From Novosphingobium fuchskuhlense (GTDB taxonomy: Bacteria > Pseudomonadota > Alphaproteobacteria > Sphingomonadales > Sphingomonadaceae): a DNA stretch of 64,000 bases. A program made the position numbers and the translations under genes. Under the pieces are notes generated by a model that was not told the DNA's origin, made no database searches, and was given only the letters and a program-made list of their open reading frames with translations. Below are positions 38,007 through 46,432 of this stretch, piece by piece. The number at the start of each line of letters is the position of its first letter. The first letter of the stretch is position 1. The stretch spans positions 1,905,090 through 1,969,089 of the forward strand of contig NZ_KQ954244.1 of assembly GCF_001519075.1 (NCBI RefSeq). The letters are read 5' to 3'.

Positions 38007-40040
38007 ATGGCGAAAACGATGTGGCGCAAGGGGCTTGGCTGGAGCATCGCGACCTGCGTATTGGCTGCGGCGCTGCCTGCGATGGGCGAAACGCCGGCGG
38101 CACCGGTCCGTCATCCGGTTACCATCGATGATATTCTGGCGCTGCGCTCGCTCTCGGGGCTCGATTGCGCGCACGACGGCAAGCAGGCGGTCTATGTGGT
38201 GGGTGAGGCCGATCTCAAGGCCGACAAGCGGCGCAGCGCGCTGTGGCTGGTGGATCTGGCCTCGGGGGCTCCGCTGCAACTGACAAGCGGTGAGGAAAAG
38301 GCCGGTGCGCCGTCCTTCAGCCCGGACGGCAAGTCCATCGCGTTTCTGTCGAAGCGGGGCAAGGACAAGCTGGCGCAAATCTGGCTGCTCGACCGGCGGG
38401 GCGGCGAGGCGCGCAAGCTGACCGATGTGAAAGGCGATATCGCCGGCTTCCGCTGGTCACCCGATTCAAAGACGCTGCTGCTGATGATCAGCGATCCCGC
38501 ACCCGAACCGCCGAAGGACGATCCGGAACGGCCGCTGCCGGTGGTGGTCGACGACGTGAAGATCAAGCAAGACGGCGTGGGCTTCCTTACGGCGGACACG
38601 CATACGCATCTTGCCCTGTTTGATGTGTCAACGCGGACGGAGACGCGCCTCACTGCTTCGGATTCGTTTGACGTGACGACGGCCGAGTGGGCACCGGATG
38701 GCAAGTCCATCGCCTATATTGCTGATCATGCAACGGATTTGTCTGACCTTGGCGGACACTGGCTGACCGTGGTCGAAGCCCGCACCGGTGCGGTGCCCAA
38801 GGTTGTGGCAAAGCTGCATGGCGCGCCGGGGCAGACCTTGCTGTGGTCGGCGGACGGCACGAAGATCACGCACCTGGTGGGGCCGGGCGGCAAGGTGGAC
38901 CAGTATGGCCAGCCGCACCTCGCCGAAACCGTGCTGGCGACCGGCGCGACGCGAATCCTGCCCGCAACGGCCGGACTGTTCGTCAGCGCGCCGGTGGACA
39001 TCGGCGCCGGGCAGATCGGTGTAGTGTTGGCGCAGGACCGGCACGAGGTGCCTGCAGTGGTCGATGCCAAGGGCGCGCTGCGGCGGCTGAATGACGGGAC
39101 GCTCTCGGTCCTCGCTCAGTGCGGCGCGGCGGTGCCTGGCGCGGTGCGCGCCGTGGTCGCGAGCGGGGACGGCAAGCCGGCGGAACTCTATGCCCTCGAT
39201 GCCAAGGGCGGGCTCAAGGTGCTGACAACGCACAACAAGGCTGTCGCGGACGGCGTCGCGTGGGGCAAGGTGGAGGACTATGCGGCAAGGGCCAAGGATG
39301 GCAATGAAGTCCACGGCCTGTTGCTGCGCCCGGCCGGTGTCGCTGCGGGGACCAAGGTGCCGACCTTGCTGTGGATCCACGGCGGGCCCAATGCGCAGGA
39401 TATCCATGCGGTCGATGGCTACAGCATGATCGCCGATCTGCTGGCGGCGCAGGGCTATGCGGTGCTGATGCCCAACTATCGCGGCTCCTCGGGCCGGGGC
39501 GATGCCTATTCGGCGGCGATTGCGGCGGACTGGGGCCAGAAGGACGTGGCCGATCTGCACGCCTCGCTCGATTGGGCGGTGGCGCAGGGCTTTGCCGATC
39601 CGGCGCGGCTCGGCGCGGGCGGGTGGAGCTATGGCGGCATCCTCACCGACTTCCTCATCGTGCGCGACAACCGCCTCAAGGCGGCGTTCAGCGGGGCGGG
39701 CGAGGGCAATATCTTCGCGCTGTTCGGGGTGGACCAGTATGTCCAGCAGTACACGCAGGAACTGGGCACGCCGTGGAAGGAGCCCGAACTGTGGACGCGC
39801 CTGTCCGAGCCGCTGCTTCATGCCGACCGCATCAAGACGCCGACCTTGTTCATGGGCGGGATGGCCGATGACAACGTGCCGTTGATCGGCGGGCAGCAGC
39901 TTTATCAGGCGCTCAAGATCACCGGTGTGCCGACGCGGCTGGTGGGCTATCCGGACGAGAACCACGGTATCGCGCGGCCAAGCTTCCAGCGTGACCGCCT
40001 TGAGCGCATCGTCGACTGGTTCAAGCGGCATCTCAACTGA
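38007..40040 (+). CDS. Exported prolyl oligopeptidase family (S9) peptidase
   Basis: A 677-residue serine peptidase: signal peptide (about 1-28), an N-terminal beta-propeller of WD40/TolB-like repeats (SFSPDGKSIAFLSKRGKDK, RWSPDSKTLLL, EWAPDGKSIAYIAD), and a C-terminal alpha/beta hydrolase domain. The nucleophile is Ser541 (GGWSYGG); Asp is in GGMADDNVP and His in DENHGIARPS. The order and spacing match acylaminoacyl/dipeptidyl-peptidase-like S9 enzymes. GGGGGG precedes ATG 38007. It is convergent with the envelope protein gene. Confidence 0.93.
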   Translation: MAKTMWRKGLGWSIATCVLAAALPAMGETPAAPVRHPVTIDDILALRSLSGLDCAHDGKQAVYVVGEADLKADKRRSALWLVDLASGAPLQLTSGEEKAGAPSFSPDGKSIAFLSKRGKDKLAQIWLLDRRGGEARKLTDVKGDIAGFRWSPDSKTLLLMISDPAPEPPKDDPERPLPVVVDDVKIKQDGVGFLTADTHTHLALFDVSTRTETRLTASDSFDVTTAEWAPDGKSIAYIADHATDLSDLGGHWLTVVEARTGAVPKVVAKLHGAPGQTLLWSADGTKITHLVGPGGKVDQYGQPHLAETVLATGATRILPATAGLFVSAPVDIGAGQIGVVLAQDRHEVPAVVDAKGALRRLNDGTLSVLAQCGAAVPGAVRAVVASGDGKPAELYALDAKGGLKVLTTHNKAVADGVAWGKVEDYAARAKDGNEVHGLLLRPAGVAAGTKVPTLLWIHGGPNAQDIHAVDGYSMIADLLAAQGYAVLMPNYRGSSGRGDAYSAAIAADWGQKDVADLHASLDWAVAQGFADPARLGAGGWSYGGILTDFLIVRDNRLKAAFSGAGEGNIFALFGVDQYVQQYTQELGTPWKEPELWTRLSEPLLHADRIKTPTLFMGGMADDNVPLIGGQQLYQALKITGVPTRLVGYPDENHGIARPSFQRDRLERIVDWFKRHLN

Positions 40041-40129
40041 CACCAGCAAGGTACTGGCGTACGTCGCCGATCTTTGAGGGTGCGCGCGGGATGACTGAGC
40101 GATGGCTTGTGCCAGCGCGAACGGGAAGT

Positions 40130-40870
40130 CTAGAATTCGACGCTGACGATCAGGCGGAACTGGCCGCGCATGTTGTCGCGCGCCTGGGCGAGGGCGAAGA
40201 GATACCCGGCCTCGATTTCCAGTTCAGGGCCAAAGGCTTCGACTTCACCTTTGAGGACTGGTCCAAGGAAATGCTCGGCGCGCGGGGCAAAGCGATGGAC
40301 GGTGCCGAGATCGCCGAAGGCGGCGGCGCCGGCGCGCAGATCGCCGGCGATGGCAACATCGGCAGAGGCGGCGTAGGACAGTTCGGTGCGTTCGCCATGG
40401 GCCAGCGGACGCTCGGCGACGAGATTGAGCCGTGCATCGAAGGGGCCTGCGCGCTTCTCGAGGATAAGTTTGGCTTCGAGTGCATCGGGTTCGCCGCGAA
40501 AGCCCTTGGCATATTCTCCGTAGACCGCGACATCGATGCCGGCAGCCTGCCCCAGCGTGTAGACCGCCTCGACCGAGGCCTGGGTGACATGGCGGCCCCC
40601 GCCGGGCTCTCGCTCTACCTCCATCTGGGCGGCAACGCGCAGGTTTTTGAGCGGGACATGGGCGGCTTCGAGCTTCAGCGCGTCCTCGCCGCGGGTTCGG
40701 CCGCCGTTGACCGCGCCGTAGCGGGCCTCGAACTCGGACGTGCCTTTCCGGTAGGTCGCGCCGTAGACTTCATCGCCGAGACCGGGTGCGGCGAAGGCCG
40801 GGCCGGCCCACGCGAACAGGGGCCCTGCAAGCAGGAGCGCGCGGAGCGGGGCGGGAAAGGGCCGTGACAT
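40130..40870 (-). CDS. Probable outer-membrane beta-barrel protein
   Basis: A 246-residue protein with a signal peptide (MSRPFPAPLRALLLAGPLFAWAGPAFA). It then has alternating polar/hydrophobic strands (EFEARYGAVNGGRTRGEDALKLEAAH, DARLNLVAERPLAHG, ELEIEAGYLFALAQ) and ends in phenylalanine (RLIVSVEF), the signature of outer-membrane barrels assembled by BAM. No specific family is recognised. The 185-base gap to the divergent trxB holds a symmetric inverted repeat (40911-40941). It may be a small porin-like or lipid A-related protein. Confidence 0.6.
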   Translation of the reverse strand: MSRPFPAPLRALLLAGPLFAWAGPAFAAPGLGDEVYGATYRKGTSEFEARYGAVNGGRTRGEDALKLEAAHVPLKNLRVAAQMEVEREPGGGRHVTQASVEAVYTLGQAAGIDVAVYGEYAKGFRGEPDALEAKLILEKRAGPFDARLNLVAERPLAHGERTELSYAASADVAIAGDLRAGAAAFGDLGTVHRFAPRAEHFLGPVLKGEVEAFGPELEIEAGYLFALAQARDNMRGQFRLIVSVEF

Positions 40871-40910
40871 GGATTGAAGCTCCGTTCGCGGCTGTCGCTA
40901 ATGAGAGCGC

Positions 40911-40941
40911 GTTGCAATAGCAAGCGGCAATCTTTTGCAAC
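40911..40941. promoter_or_regulatory. Inverted repeat, possible operator between divergent genes
   Basis: GTTGCAA (40911-40917) and TTGCAAC (40935-40941) form a perfect inverted repeat with a 17-base spacer, 41 bases upstream of the start of the barrel gene and 114 bases before trxB. It may be a regulator-binding site for either gene. A second weaker stem, GGGCGC/GCGCCC, follows at about 40949-40970. Confidence 0.4.
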
Positions 40942-41055
40942 AGTGATAGGGGCGCGAACTTTCAGCGCCCATCAAAACCGGGGAATAGCCCGCCCTGCCA
41001 CTCGTTTTCCGGTAAGGGGCATCCTATTTAGCTGGCGCAACGGAGATACAGGCGC

Positions 41056-42024
41056 ATGACCATCCACAAGACCCGCATGCTGATCATCGGTTCCGGCCCG
41101 GCCGGGCTGTCTGCCGCCATCTATGGCGCCCGTGCGGGGATGGAGCCGATCGTGGTGCAAGGGCTTCAGCCTGGCGGGCAGCTGACGATCACCACCGATG
41201 TCGAGAACTACCCGGGCTTTCGCGATGTGATCCAGGGGCCCTGGCTGATGCAGGAAATGCAGGCGCAGGCCGAGCACGTTGGCACGCGGATGCTGTGGGA
41301 CACCATCACCGAGGTCAACCTCGATGGCCCTCCGTTCCGGGCGCAGGGTGACAGCGGCGATGTCTATGAAGGCGATGTGCTGGTGATCGCGACCGGCGCC
41401 CAGGCGCGCTGGCTGGGCGTGCCGGGCGAGCAGGAATTCGGCGGCAAGGGCGTTTCGGCCTGCGCGACCTGTGACGGGTTCTTCTATCGCGGCAAGAAGG
41501 TGGTGGTGATCGGCGGCGGCAATACGGCCGTCGAAGAGGCGCTCTATCTCACCAACCATTCGCCGGAGGTCACGCTGATCCACCGGCGCGACAGCCTGCG
41601 CGCCGAAAAGATCCTGCAGGACCGCCTGATGACCAACCCGCGCATCAAGGTGCTGTGGAACAAGGCGGTGACGCGCTTTGCCGGTGCGGCGGGCGGCGTG
41701 CTCGAAGCGGTCGAGCTGGTCGATACGGTGACGGGCGAAGCCTCGTCGCTGGCAACCGACGGGGCGTTCGTGGCGATCGGCCATGCCCCGGCAACCGAGC
41801 TGTTCAAGGGCAAGCTGGAGCTCGACGAGAGCGGCTATATCGTGGTGCAGCCAGGCACGCCCAAGACCGCGATTCCCGGCGTGTTTGCTTGCGGCGACGT
41901 GATGGACCACACCTATCGTCAGGCCGTGACGGCGGCAGGGACCGGCTGCATGGCAGCGCTTGATGCCGAGCGGTTCCTTGCCGAACATGCCTTTGCCGCA
42001 GCGCAGGCGGTGGCGGCGGAGTAG
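41056..42024 (+). CDS. trxB: Thioredoxin-disulfide reductase
   Basis: FAD/NADPH enzyme that reduces thioredoxin, in the cytoplasm. The 322-residue product has the FAD-binding GSGPAGLSAAIYGARAG, the redox-active pair Cys136-Cys139 (SACATCDGFFY), the NADPH-binding VVIGGGNTAVEEALYL and IPGVFACGDVMDHTYRQAVTAAGTGC. GGAGATACA precedes ATG 41056. It ends four bases before the convergent hydrolase gene at the edge of the exosortase locus. Confidence 0.97.
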   Translation: MTIHKTRMLIIGSGPAGLSAAIYGARAGMEPIVVQGLQPGGQLTITTDVENYPGFRDVIQGPWLMQEMQAQAEHVGTRMLWDTITEVNLDGPPFRAQGDSGDVYEGDVLVIATGAQARWLGVPGEQEFGGKGVSACATCDGFFYRGKKVVVIGGGNTAVEEALYLTNHSPEVTLIHRRDSLRAEKILQDRLMTNPRIKVLWNKAVTRFAGAAGGVLEAVELVDTVTGEASSLATDGAFVAIGHAPATELFKGKLELDESGYIVVQPGTPKTAIPGVFACGDVMDHTYRQAVTAAGTGCMAALDAERFLAEHAFAAAQAVAAE

Positions 42025-42028
42025 GCGC

Positions 42029-42805
42029 CTAGCGCGCTGCTTCGACAAGCCGCTCGAACAGCCATCCTTGCGCGTCCTTGCCGGCGAAGCTGTGGCCGCT
42101 GCTGGCGTGGCGCTGGATGCGCGGATCGTCTGCGGGCCAGACGGCTTCGAACATCTGGGCGGTACGGTCGCCGGTCGCGAGAAGGATCGTGACCGGACCC
42201 GCGAAGTGCGCGAGGCCTGCGGCCATGCTCTCGACCAGCGTTGACCGGACCGGCGCTGCCGCCGCCTGGCGCAGTCCGCGCGCCAGCTTGGCGAGGTTTA
42301 CGCCGCCGGTGAGCAGGCGCAGCACCTCGCGGGGGTTTGCCAGCTTGGCAAGGTAGCGCCGGCGCAGCGCAGCGGGCGGCGCCGCATCGGCCTCGTCGGT
42401 TTCAAGGGTCCACGGATTGGCGAGGACGAGGCCGTCAAGGCCGATCGCGCCGGCGTGTAGCATCAGCGCTGCGGCAGCATCGCAGTTGCCGAAGGCGATC
42501 ACGCGGCGCAGCGTGGGCATGGCCGTGCGGAAGGCAGCAAGAGCGGCGGCGATGTCGTCGCGCGTGTGCTGAAAGCCGGGATCGGTGCCTTCGCTTTCGC
42601 CGACGCCGCGGCGGTCGTAGCGGAAAACGGGGATGCCGGCGGCGGCAAGGCGGGCGGCGATCTGCGCCTGTCCGCCCCAGCTGCCGGCGCGCACCTCGCG
42701 TCCGCCCGAGACGAGCAGCATACCCGTGGGGCCGGTGGCGGCGTCCCGGTCAAGCGTGCCGACCAGCGTATCAGGGCCGCAGGCAAAGGTCAGGTGGCGG
42801 CGCAT
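42029..42805 (-). CDS. Exosortase A system-associated hydrolase 1
   Basis: A 258-residue alpha/beta hydrolase of the family found with exosortase A (XrtA) loci. The nucleophile elbow reads GNCDAA with Cys108 where most hydrolases have Ser, as in this family. Oxyanion and upstream features are VFRYDRRGVGESEG, and the catalytic His is in SSGHSFAGKD. It is the last gene of the leftward arm of the XrtA locus. Its start overlaps the hydrolase 2 stop by one base (TGATG), so the two are coupled. Role in polysaccharide or PEP-CTERM processing is not established. Confidence 0.85.
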   Translation of the reverse strand: MRRHLTFACGPDTLVGTLDRDAATGPTGMLLVSGGREVRAGSWGGQAQIAARLAAAGIPVFRYDRRGVGESEGTDPGFQHTRDDIAAALAAFRTAMPTLRRVIAFGNCDAAAALMLHAGAIGLDGLVLANPWTLETDEADAAPPAALRRRYLAKLANPREVLRLLTGGVNLAKLARGLRQAAAAPVRSTLVESMAAGLAHFAGPVTILLATGDRTAQMFEAVWPADDPRIQRHASSGHSFAGKDAQGWLFERLVEAAR

Positions 42806-43476
42806 CAGACGCTTGCCTCGGCAGCGACGAGGCGGGCCAGAGCAGCCGACTGGGCCGCGTCCTCGCCGGGTTCGCTGCGCAGCCAGAGCGGGCTGCCGCC
42901 AAGGTCGGACTGGCGGATCACGCGCTGGCCTTCGTCCTGCGGAATGGCCGCATCGAGCCCGGCGACAAGCGCCGCAGACAGGCGATAGCCGGCCAGTTCA
43001 AGGCCATGGTTGCGGCCTTCCTCGAGCAGATCGGCGCTGCTTTCCGCAGCACCGGCCTCCTTCGCGGCGAGCACCCGTGCGCGCAGCAACTGGCGCAGGA
43101 TCGCGGCGCCCTTGACGGGTTCGAGCACCCAGCCGGGAAGGCTGGTCGGGAACACCAGCACACCGCCGCGCACGGCCAGAACGTGGGTCGCGGCAAAGTG
43201 GCTGGCGGCCGCAGCCATCGCATCGCGCCAACTGCGAAGGCTCTGCGCCGAGAAGGCCTGCAGGCTCTCGTTGCAGCCGGGAAGGTCTGGCAGCATCGAA
43301 TCGATGCCGAGCCCATCAAGCACGCGCTGGGTTTCGACGAGGAAGCGCCGCGTGCGGTTCATTTCCTCGAACAGCGGCGGCACGACGAGCAGGCGGACCT
43401 GCCGGCCCCGGTCGAACACAACCGCGTGTTCGTCCGCCATGCCGGCAGGTCCGGGGCAGGGCCAGGTTGCCGGCAT
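42805..43476 (-). CDS. Exosortase A system-associated hydrolase 2-like protein
   Basis: A 223-residue alpha/beta-hydrolase-like protein. The N-terminal PPLFEEMNRTRRFL and LPDLPGCNESLQAF blocks are those of the XrtA-associated hydrolase 2 family. At the position of the nucleophile elbow it reads AVRGGVL with no Ser or Cys, so it may be non-catalytic or use another residue. The start is uncertain: 43476 gives the longest product, but Met13 (43440, MADEHAVV) also fits, and neither has a good ribosome-binding site. It lies between the acyl carrier protein and hydrolase 1 genes. Confidence 0.75.
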   Translation of the reverse strand: MPATWPCPGPAGMADEHAVVFDRGRQVRLLVVPPLFEEMNRTRRFLVETQRVLDGLGIDSMLPDLPGCNESLQAFSAQSLRSWRDAMAAAASHFAATHVLAVRGGVLVFPTSLPGWVLEPVKGAAILRQLLRARVLAAKEAGAAESSADLLEEGRNHGLELAGYRLSAALVAGLDAAIPQDEGQRVIRQSDLGGSPLWLRSEPGEDAAQSAALARLVAAEASV

Positions 43477-43484
43477 GCGGGGGA

Positions 43485-43754
43485 TCAGGCCTCGCCGCGC
43501 TTGGCGCGGATGAAGGCGAGGAGACCGCCGAAGGTGTCGAGCATGTCTCCGTCGACTTCGTCGTCGTCTATCACCACGTCGAACCGGTCCTCGATTTCGG
43601 TGAGGAGGCTGGCGACGGCCATCGAATCGAGCTCGGGCAGCGCACCGAACAGGCCGCTGTCCGCCGTCAGCGCTTCGGCACGCGCGGCGCCGAGGCCGAG
43701 CACATCGTTCAGCAGGCTGCGCAGGGCGGTATCGAAATCGGCGGTCTGTGTCAC
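43485..43754 (-). CDS. Acyl carrier protein (exosortase A locus)
   Basis: A small acidic carrier protein, 89 residues. The phosphopantetheine attachment site is Ser44 in ELDSMAVASLLTEIED, followed by FDVVIDDDEVDGDMLDTFG. The usual helical organisation is intact. Carrier proteins with an adjacent acyl-CoA ligase and an acyltransferase-like protein are typical of XrtA loci and may activate a substituent for the polysaccharide or its lipid (inference). The gap to the upstream acyltransferase-like gene is 36 bases. Confidence 0.88.
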   Translation of the reverse strand: MTQTADFDTALRSLLNDVLGLGAARAEALTADSGLFGALPELDSMAVASLLTEIEDRFDVVIDDDEVDGDMLDTFGGLLAFIRAKRGEA

Positions 43755-43790
43755 GGATAAGGCCTTGTGATGAAAGGGGTGGCGCGCGGT

Positions 43791-44846
43791 TTAACCAGCG
43801 GATTGCGGTGAAACAAGCGCGTCACCGGCGCGCGGGCGCAGGATGCGGCGCTTGACGTCTCTGGTCGCGAGGCGGGCCAGTGCAGGCCAGTGGCGGACGG
43901 CGGCAGGACGATAGAACCGGAGCGTGTAGCGCGGGCGCTGCGCCTCCATCCAGTCGCGCTTGTAGGCATCGTTGCCGGTGCCGAAATCGACAGTGTGGAC
44001 GTGGTCCCGGTCAATCACATGCTCGAACAGCGCCGCTGTCAGCAAGGTGCCGGGGGAATGCGCGCGGTGCGCTTCGTCATGGGCCAGCTTGTGGATCCAC
44101 GCGGTGCCGCCTTCGACCGTCCAGAACTGCGCGGCGACGGGCTCGCCGCCGATCTCGGCGATCCCCAGGCGCAGGGCACCGGCCTCGGCCTCTGCCCGGG
44201 CGAAGGCGCGCAGAAAGGCGGGGCTGCCCTCGCCGGGCTTCCAGCTTTTTGCGTAGATCGCTTCGTAGGCGGCCCAGTCGGCCTCATCGAAGGTGGTTTC
44301 GATACGCAGGGCGACCTTGCCGCGCGCCGTCTTGCGCCGGACCGTTTCACGCAAAGCCCCGGGCCGCGCGCCCCAGTACTGCGCGAAAGTGCGGCCCTCG
44401 AGCGCAAGGAAATGGTTCGTGTCGCCGGGCTCGGCGACGCCGACCCAGCCGGCGGCGCGAAACGCGGCGGCCAGCGCCAGTGCTTCGGCTTCGGGCATGG
44501 GGGCAAGGTGCGCGGTGCCGGCCGGGGCAAGACTGCGGGCAATCGCGGCGAGCAGATCGCCCGCACGCTCCGGCGCGTTCGTCAGCGGGCGGACGAAGAA
44601 GCTGTACCAGGTGCCGAGCGCCGCCGCGCCTTCCCGCGTGCGGCAAAACGCCAGCGCGGCGAGGGCATCGCCGTCGCGCGCGATGGCGATGCGGCATTCT
44701 GCGGCCGGCAGGCAATGGTCGGCCAGCAGGGTGAGCCAATCAAGCCGGTCGAACGGCGCGCTGAAGGACGAGCGGCCGAGGAGCGCCAAGAGCGCCGGGT
44801 CGGCCCTCGCTTCCCGCAAATCCGCGTGATAGACCGTCAGCCCCAC
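43791..44846 (-). CDS. GNAT/FemAB-like acyltransferase in the exosortase A locus
   Basis: A 351-residue protein of the GNAT fold superfamily, with a FemAB/CelD-like pattern: FSAPFDRLDWLTLLADHCLP near the N-terminus, then ALAFCRTREGAAALGTW, and in the C-terminal half KLAHDEAHRAHSPGTLLTAALFEHVI, VDFGTGNDAYKRDW. The GTG at 44846 is preceded by GAGGAC and is the best start; upstream in-frame codons run into the divergent gene. It is the first gene of the leftward arm. In XrtA loci such proteins accompany the carrier protein and ligase. The acyl group and acceptor are unknown. Confidence 0.8.
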   Translation of the reverse strand: MGLTVYHADLREARADPALLALLGRSSFSAPFDRLDWLTLLADHCLPAAECRIAIARDGDALAALAFCRTREGAAALGTWYSFFVRPLTNAPERAGDLLAAIARSLAPAGTAHLAPMPEAEALALAAAFRAAGWVGVAEPGDTNHFLALEGRTFAQYWGARPGALRETVRRKTARGKVALRIETTFDEADWAAYEAIYAKSWKPGEGSPAFLRAFARAEAEAGALRLGIAEIGGEPVAAQFWTVEGGTAWIHKLAHDEAHRAHSPGTLLTAALFEHVIDRDHVHTVDFGTGNDAYKRDWMEAQRPRYTLRFYRPAAVRHWPALARLATRDVKRRILRPRAGDALVSPQSAG

Positions 44847-44881
44847 GTCCTCGTTCCTGCCTTCGTACCCGAGAGAGCCGC
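44847..44881. promoter_or_regulatory. 35-base gap between divergent starts
   Basis: Only 35 bases separate the GTG start of the leftward acyltransferase-like gene (44846) from the TTG start of the rightward ligase (44882). Each has its own ribosome-binding site (GAGGAC on the minus strand, GAGAGAG on the plus strand), so these fill much of the gap. Both promoters must lie inside the opposite coding regions or the units share overlapping promoters. No sigma-70 or sigma-54 motif was recognised inside the gap. Confidence 0.6.
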
Positions 44882-46429
44882 TTGTCCGCAGCGCCCGACC
44901 CGACAGTCCTACCGCTCGACCACCTCGCGCTGAGGGGGGCTGGCGATGCACCGGCACTGGTCTTCAAGGACCGCACCCTTAGCTACGAGGCGTTAAATCA
45001 CCGTTTAGGACAATTGGCGGCGTGGCTGGCGCGCGTGGTGCCAGAGGCGGGTGCAAGACCCGGGGCACGTGTGGCGACCTGGCTGCCCAAAAGCGAGCTG
45101 GCGTGCCTGATGCCCCTGGCGGCGGTGCGCGCGGGGCTCGTCCATGTGCCGGTGAACCCGCTGCTGAAGCGCGCGCAGGTGGCCCATATTCTGAGCGACA
45201 GCGGGGCGCGGCTGCTGATCTCGAACGCGGCGCGCCTGGCCACGCTGGAAACCGGCGATCTGGCGGCGGCAGAAGTGCGGGAGGAAAGCGCGGTCTGGGC
45301 CGAGGCGGAGGGGCTGGAACCGCTAGGGCCTTCGGCAGCCGAGCCGGATGCGCTGGCGGCGATCCTCTACACCAGCGGATCGACCGGGCGGCCCAAGGGC
45401 GTGATGCTGAGCCATGCGAATTTGTGGCTGGGGGCCGTGAGCGTGGCGCACTATCTGGGCGTGGGGCAGGCGGACCGCGTGCTGGCGGTGCTGCCGCTGG
45501 CGTTCGATTACGGGCAGAACCAGCTGCTTTCGACGTGGTTTGCGGGCGGAGCGGTGGTGCCGCTGGATTATCTGATGGCGCGCGATGTGGCAAAGGCGGT
45601 GGAGCGCCATGACGTCACCACGCTGGCCGCCGTGCCGCCCCTGTGGGTACAGCTTGTGGAGCTGGACTGGCCCGCAAGCGCAGCTGGCAAGCTCCGCCGG
45701 CTGACCAACAGCGGGGGCGCTCTGACCGAGCCGCTGGTCCGCGCGCTGCGGGCGCGCTTCCCGGCAGCGCGATTGTTCCCGATGTATGGGCTGACCGAGG
45801 CCTTTCGCTCGACCTATCTCGATCCCGCGCTGGTCGACGCGCATCCGACCTCCATGGGCAAGGCGATCCCCTTTGCCGAAGTGATGGTGGTAGCGGACGA
45901 CGGGCGCGAGGCCGCGGCGGGCGAGGAAGGCGAACTGGTCCATGCAGGGCCGCTCGTGGCGCAAGGCTACTGGCAGGATCCGGTGCGGACGGCGGAGCGG
46001 TTCAAGCCGGCGCCGGCGTTTTCGCGGATGGGCGGAATGGCGGTGTGGTCGGGCGACCGGGTGCGGCGTGACGCCGCGGGCCTGCTCCATTTTGCCGGGC
46101 GGCGCGATGCCATGATCAAGACCAGCGGCAACCGGGTCAGCCCGCAAGAGGTTGAGGATGCCGCGATCGCGACGGGGCTGGTGGCCGAAGCGGTGGCGCT
46201 CGGGCTGCCCGATCCGGCGCTGGGGCAGGCGATCCATCTGGTGGTCCGTGCAAAAGGCGATCCCGAGGCGGGCAGCGCCGCGTTCCAGGCGGCGCTGGCG
46301 CGCGACTTGCCCGGCTTCATGGTGCCACGCGTGATCCACTGGCGCTCGCAAATGCCGCTCGGCCCCAACGGCAAGATCGACCGTGCGGGTCTTTACCAGG
46401 AATTATCGGCCGCTGTGCAACAGGCCTGA
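44882..46429 (+). CDS. Exosortase A system-associated acyl-CoA ligase (AMP-forming)
   Basis: Adenylate-forming enzyme, 515 residues, expected to activate a carboxylic acid for transfer to CoA or the carrier protein encoded in the other arm. The phosphate-binding loop is YTSGSTGRPKGVM (163-175). Other family blocks are YGLTEAFRSTYLDP, GYWQDPVRTAERF, SGDRVRRDAAGLLHFAGRRD and the C-terminal lysine region LGPNGKIDRAG. It starts with TTG (44882) after GAGAGAG; the next in-frame Met would cut into the domain. The decarboxylase follows three bases after its stop. This is the first gene of the rightward arm. Confidence 0.87.
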   Translation: MSAAPDPTVLPLDHLALRGAGDAPALVFKDRTLSYEALNHRLGQLAAWLARVVPEAGARPGARVATWLPKSELACLMPLAAVRAGLVHVPVNPLLKRAQVAHILSDSGARLLISNAARLATLETGDLAAAEVREESAVWAEAEGLEPLGPSAAEPDALAAILYTSGSTGRPKGVMLSHANLWLGAVSVAHYLGVGQADRVLAVLPLAFDYGQNQLLSTWFAGGAVVPLDYLMARDVAKAVERHDVTTLAAVPPLWVQLVELDWPASAAGKLRRLTNSGGALTEPLVRALRARFPAARLFPMYGLTEAFRSTYLDPALVDAHPTSMGKAIPFAEVMVVADDGREAAAGEEGELVHAGPLVAQGYWQDPVRTAERFKPAPAFSRMGGMAVWSGDRVRRDAAGLLHFAGRRDAMIKTSGNRVSPQEVEDAAIATGLVAEAVALGLPDPALGQAIHLVVRAKGDPEAGSAAFQAALARDLPGFMVPRVIHWRSQMPLGPNGKIDRAGLYQELSAAVQQA

Positions 46430-46432
46430 ATC

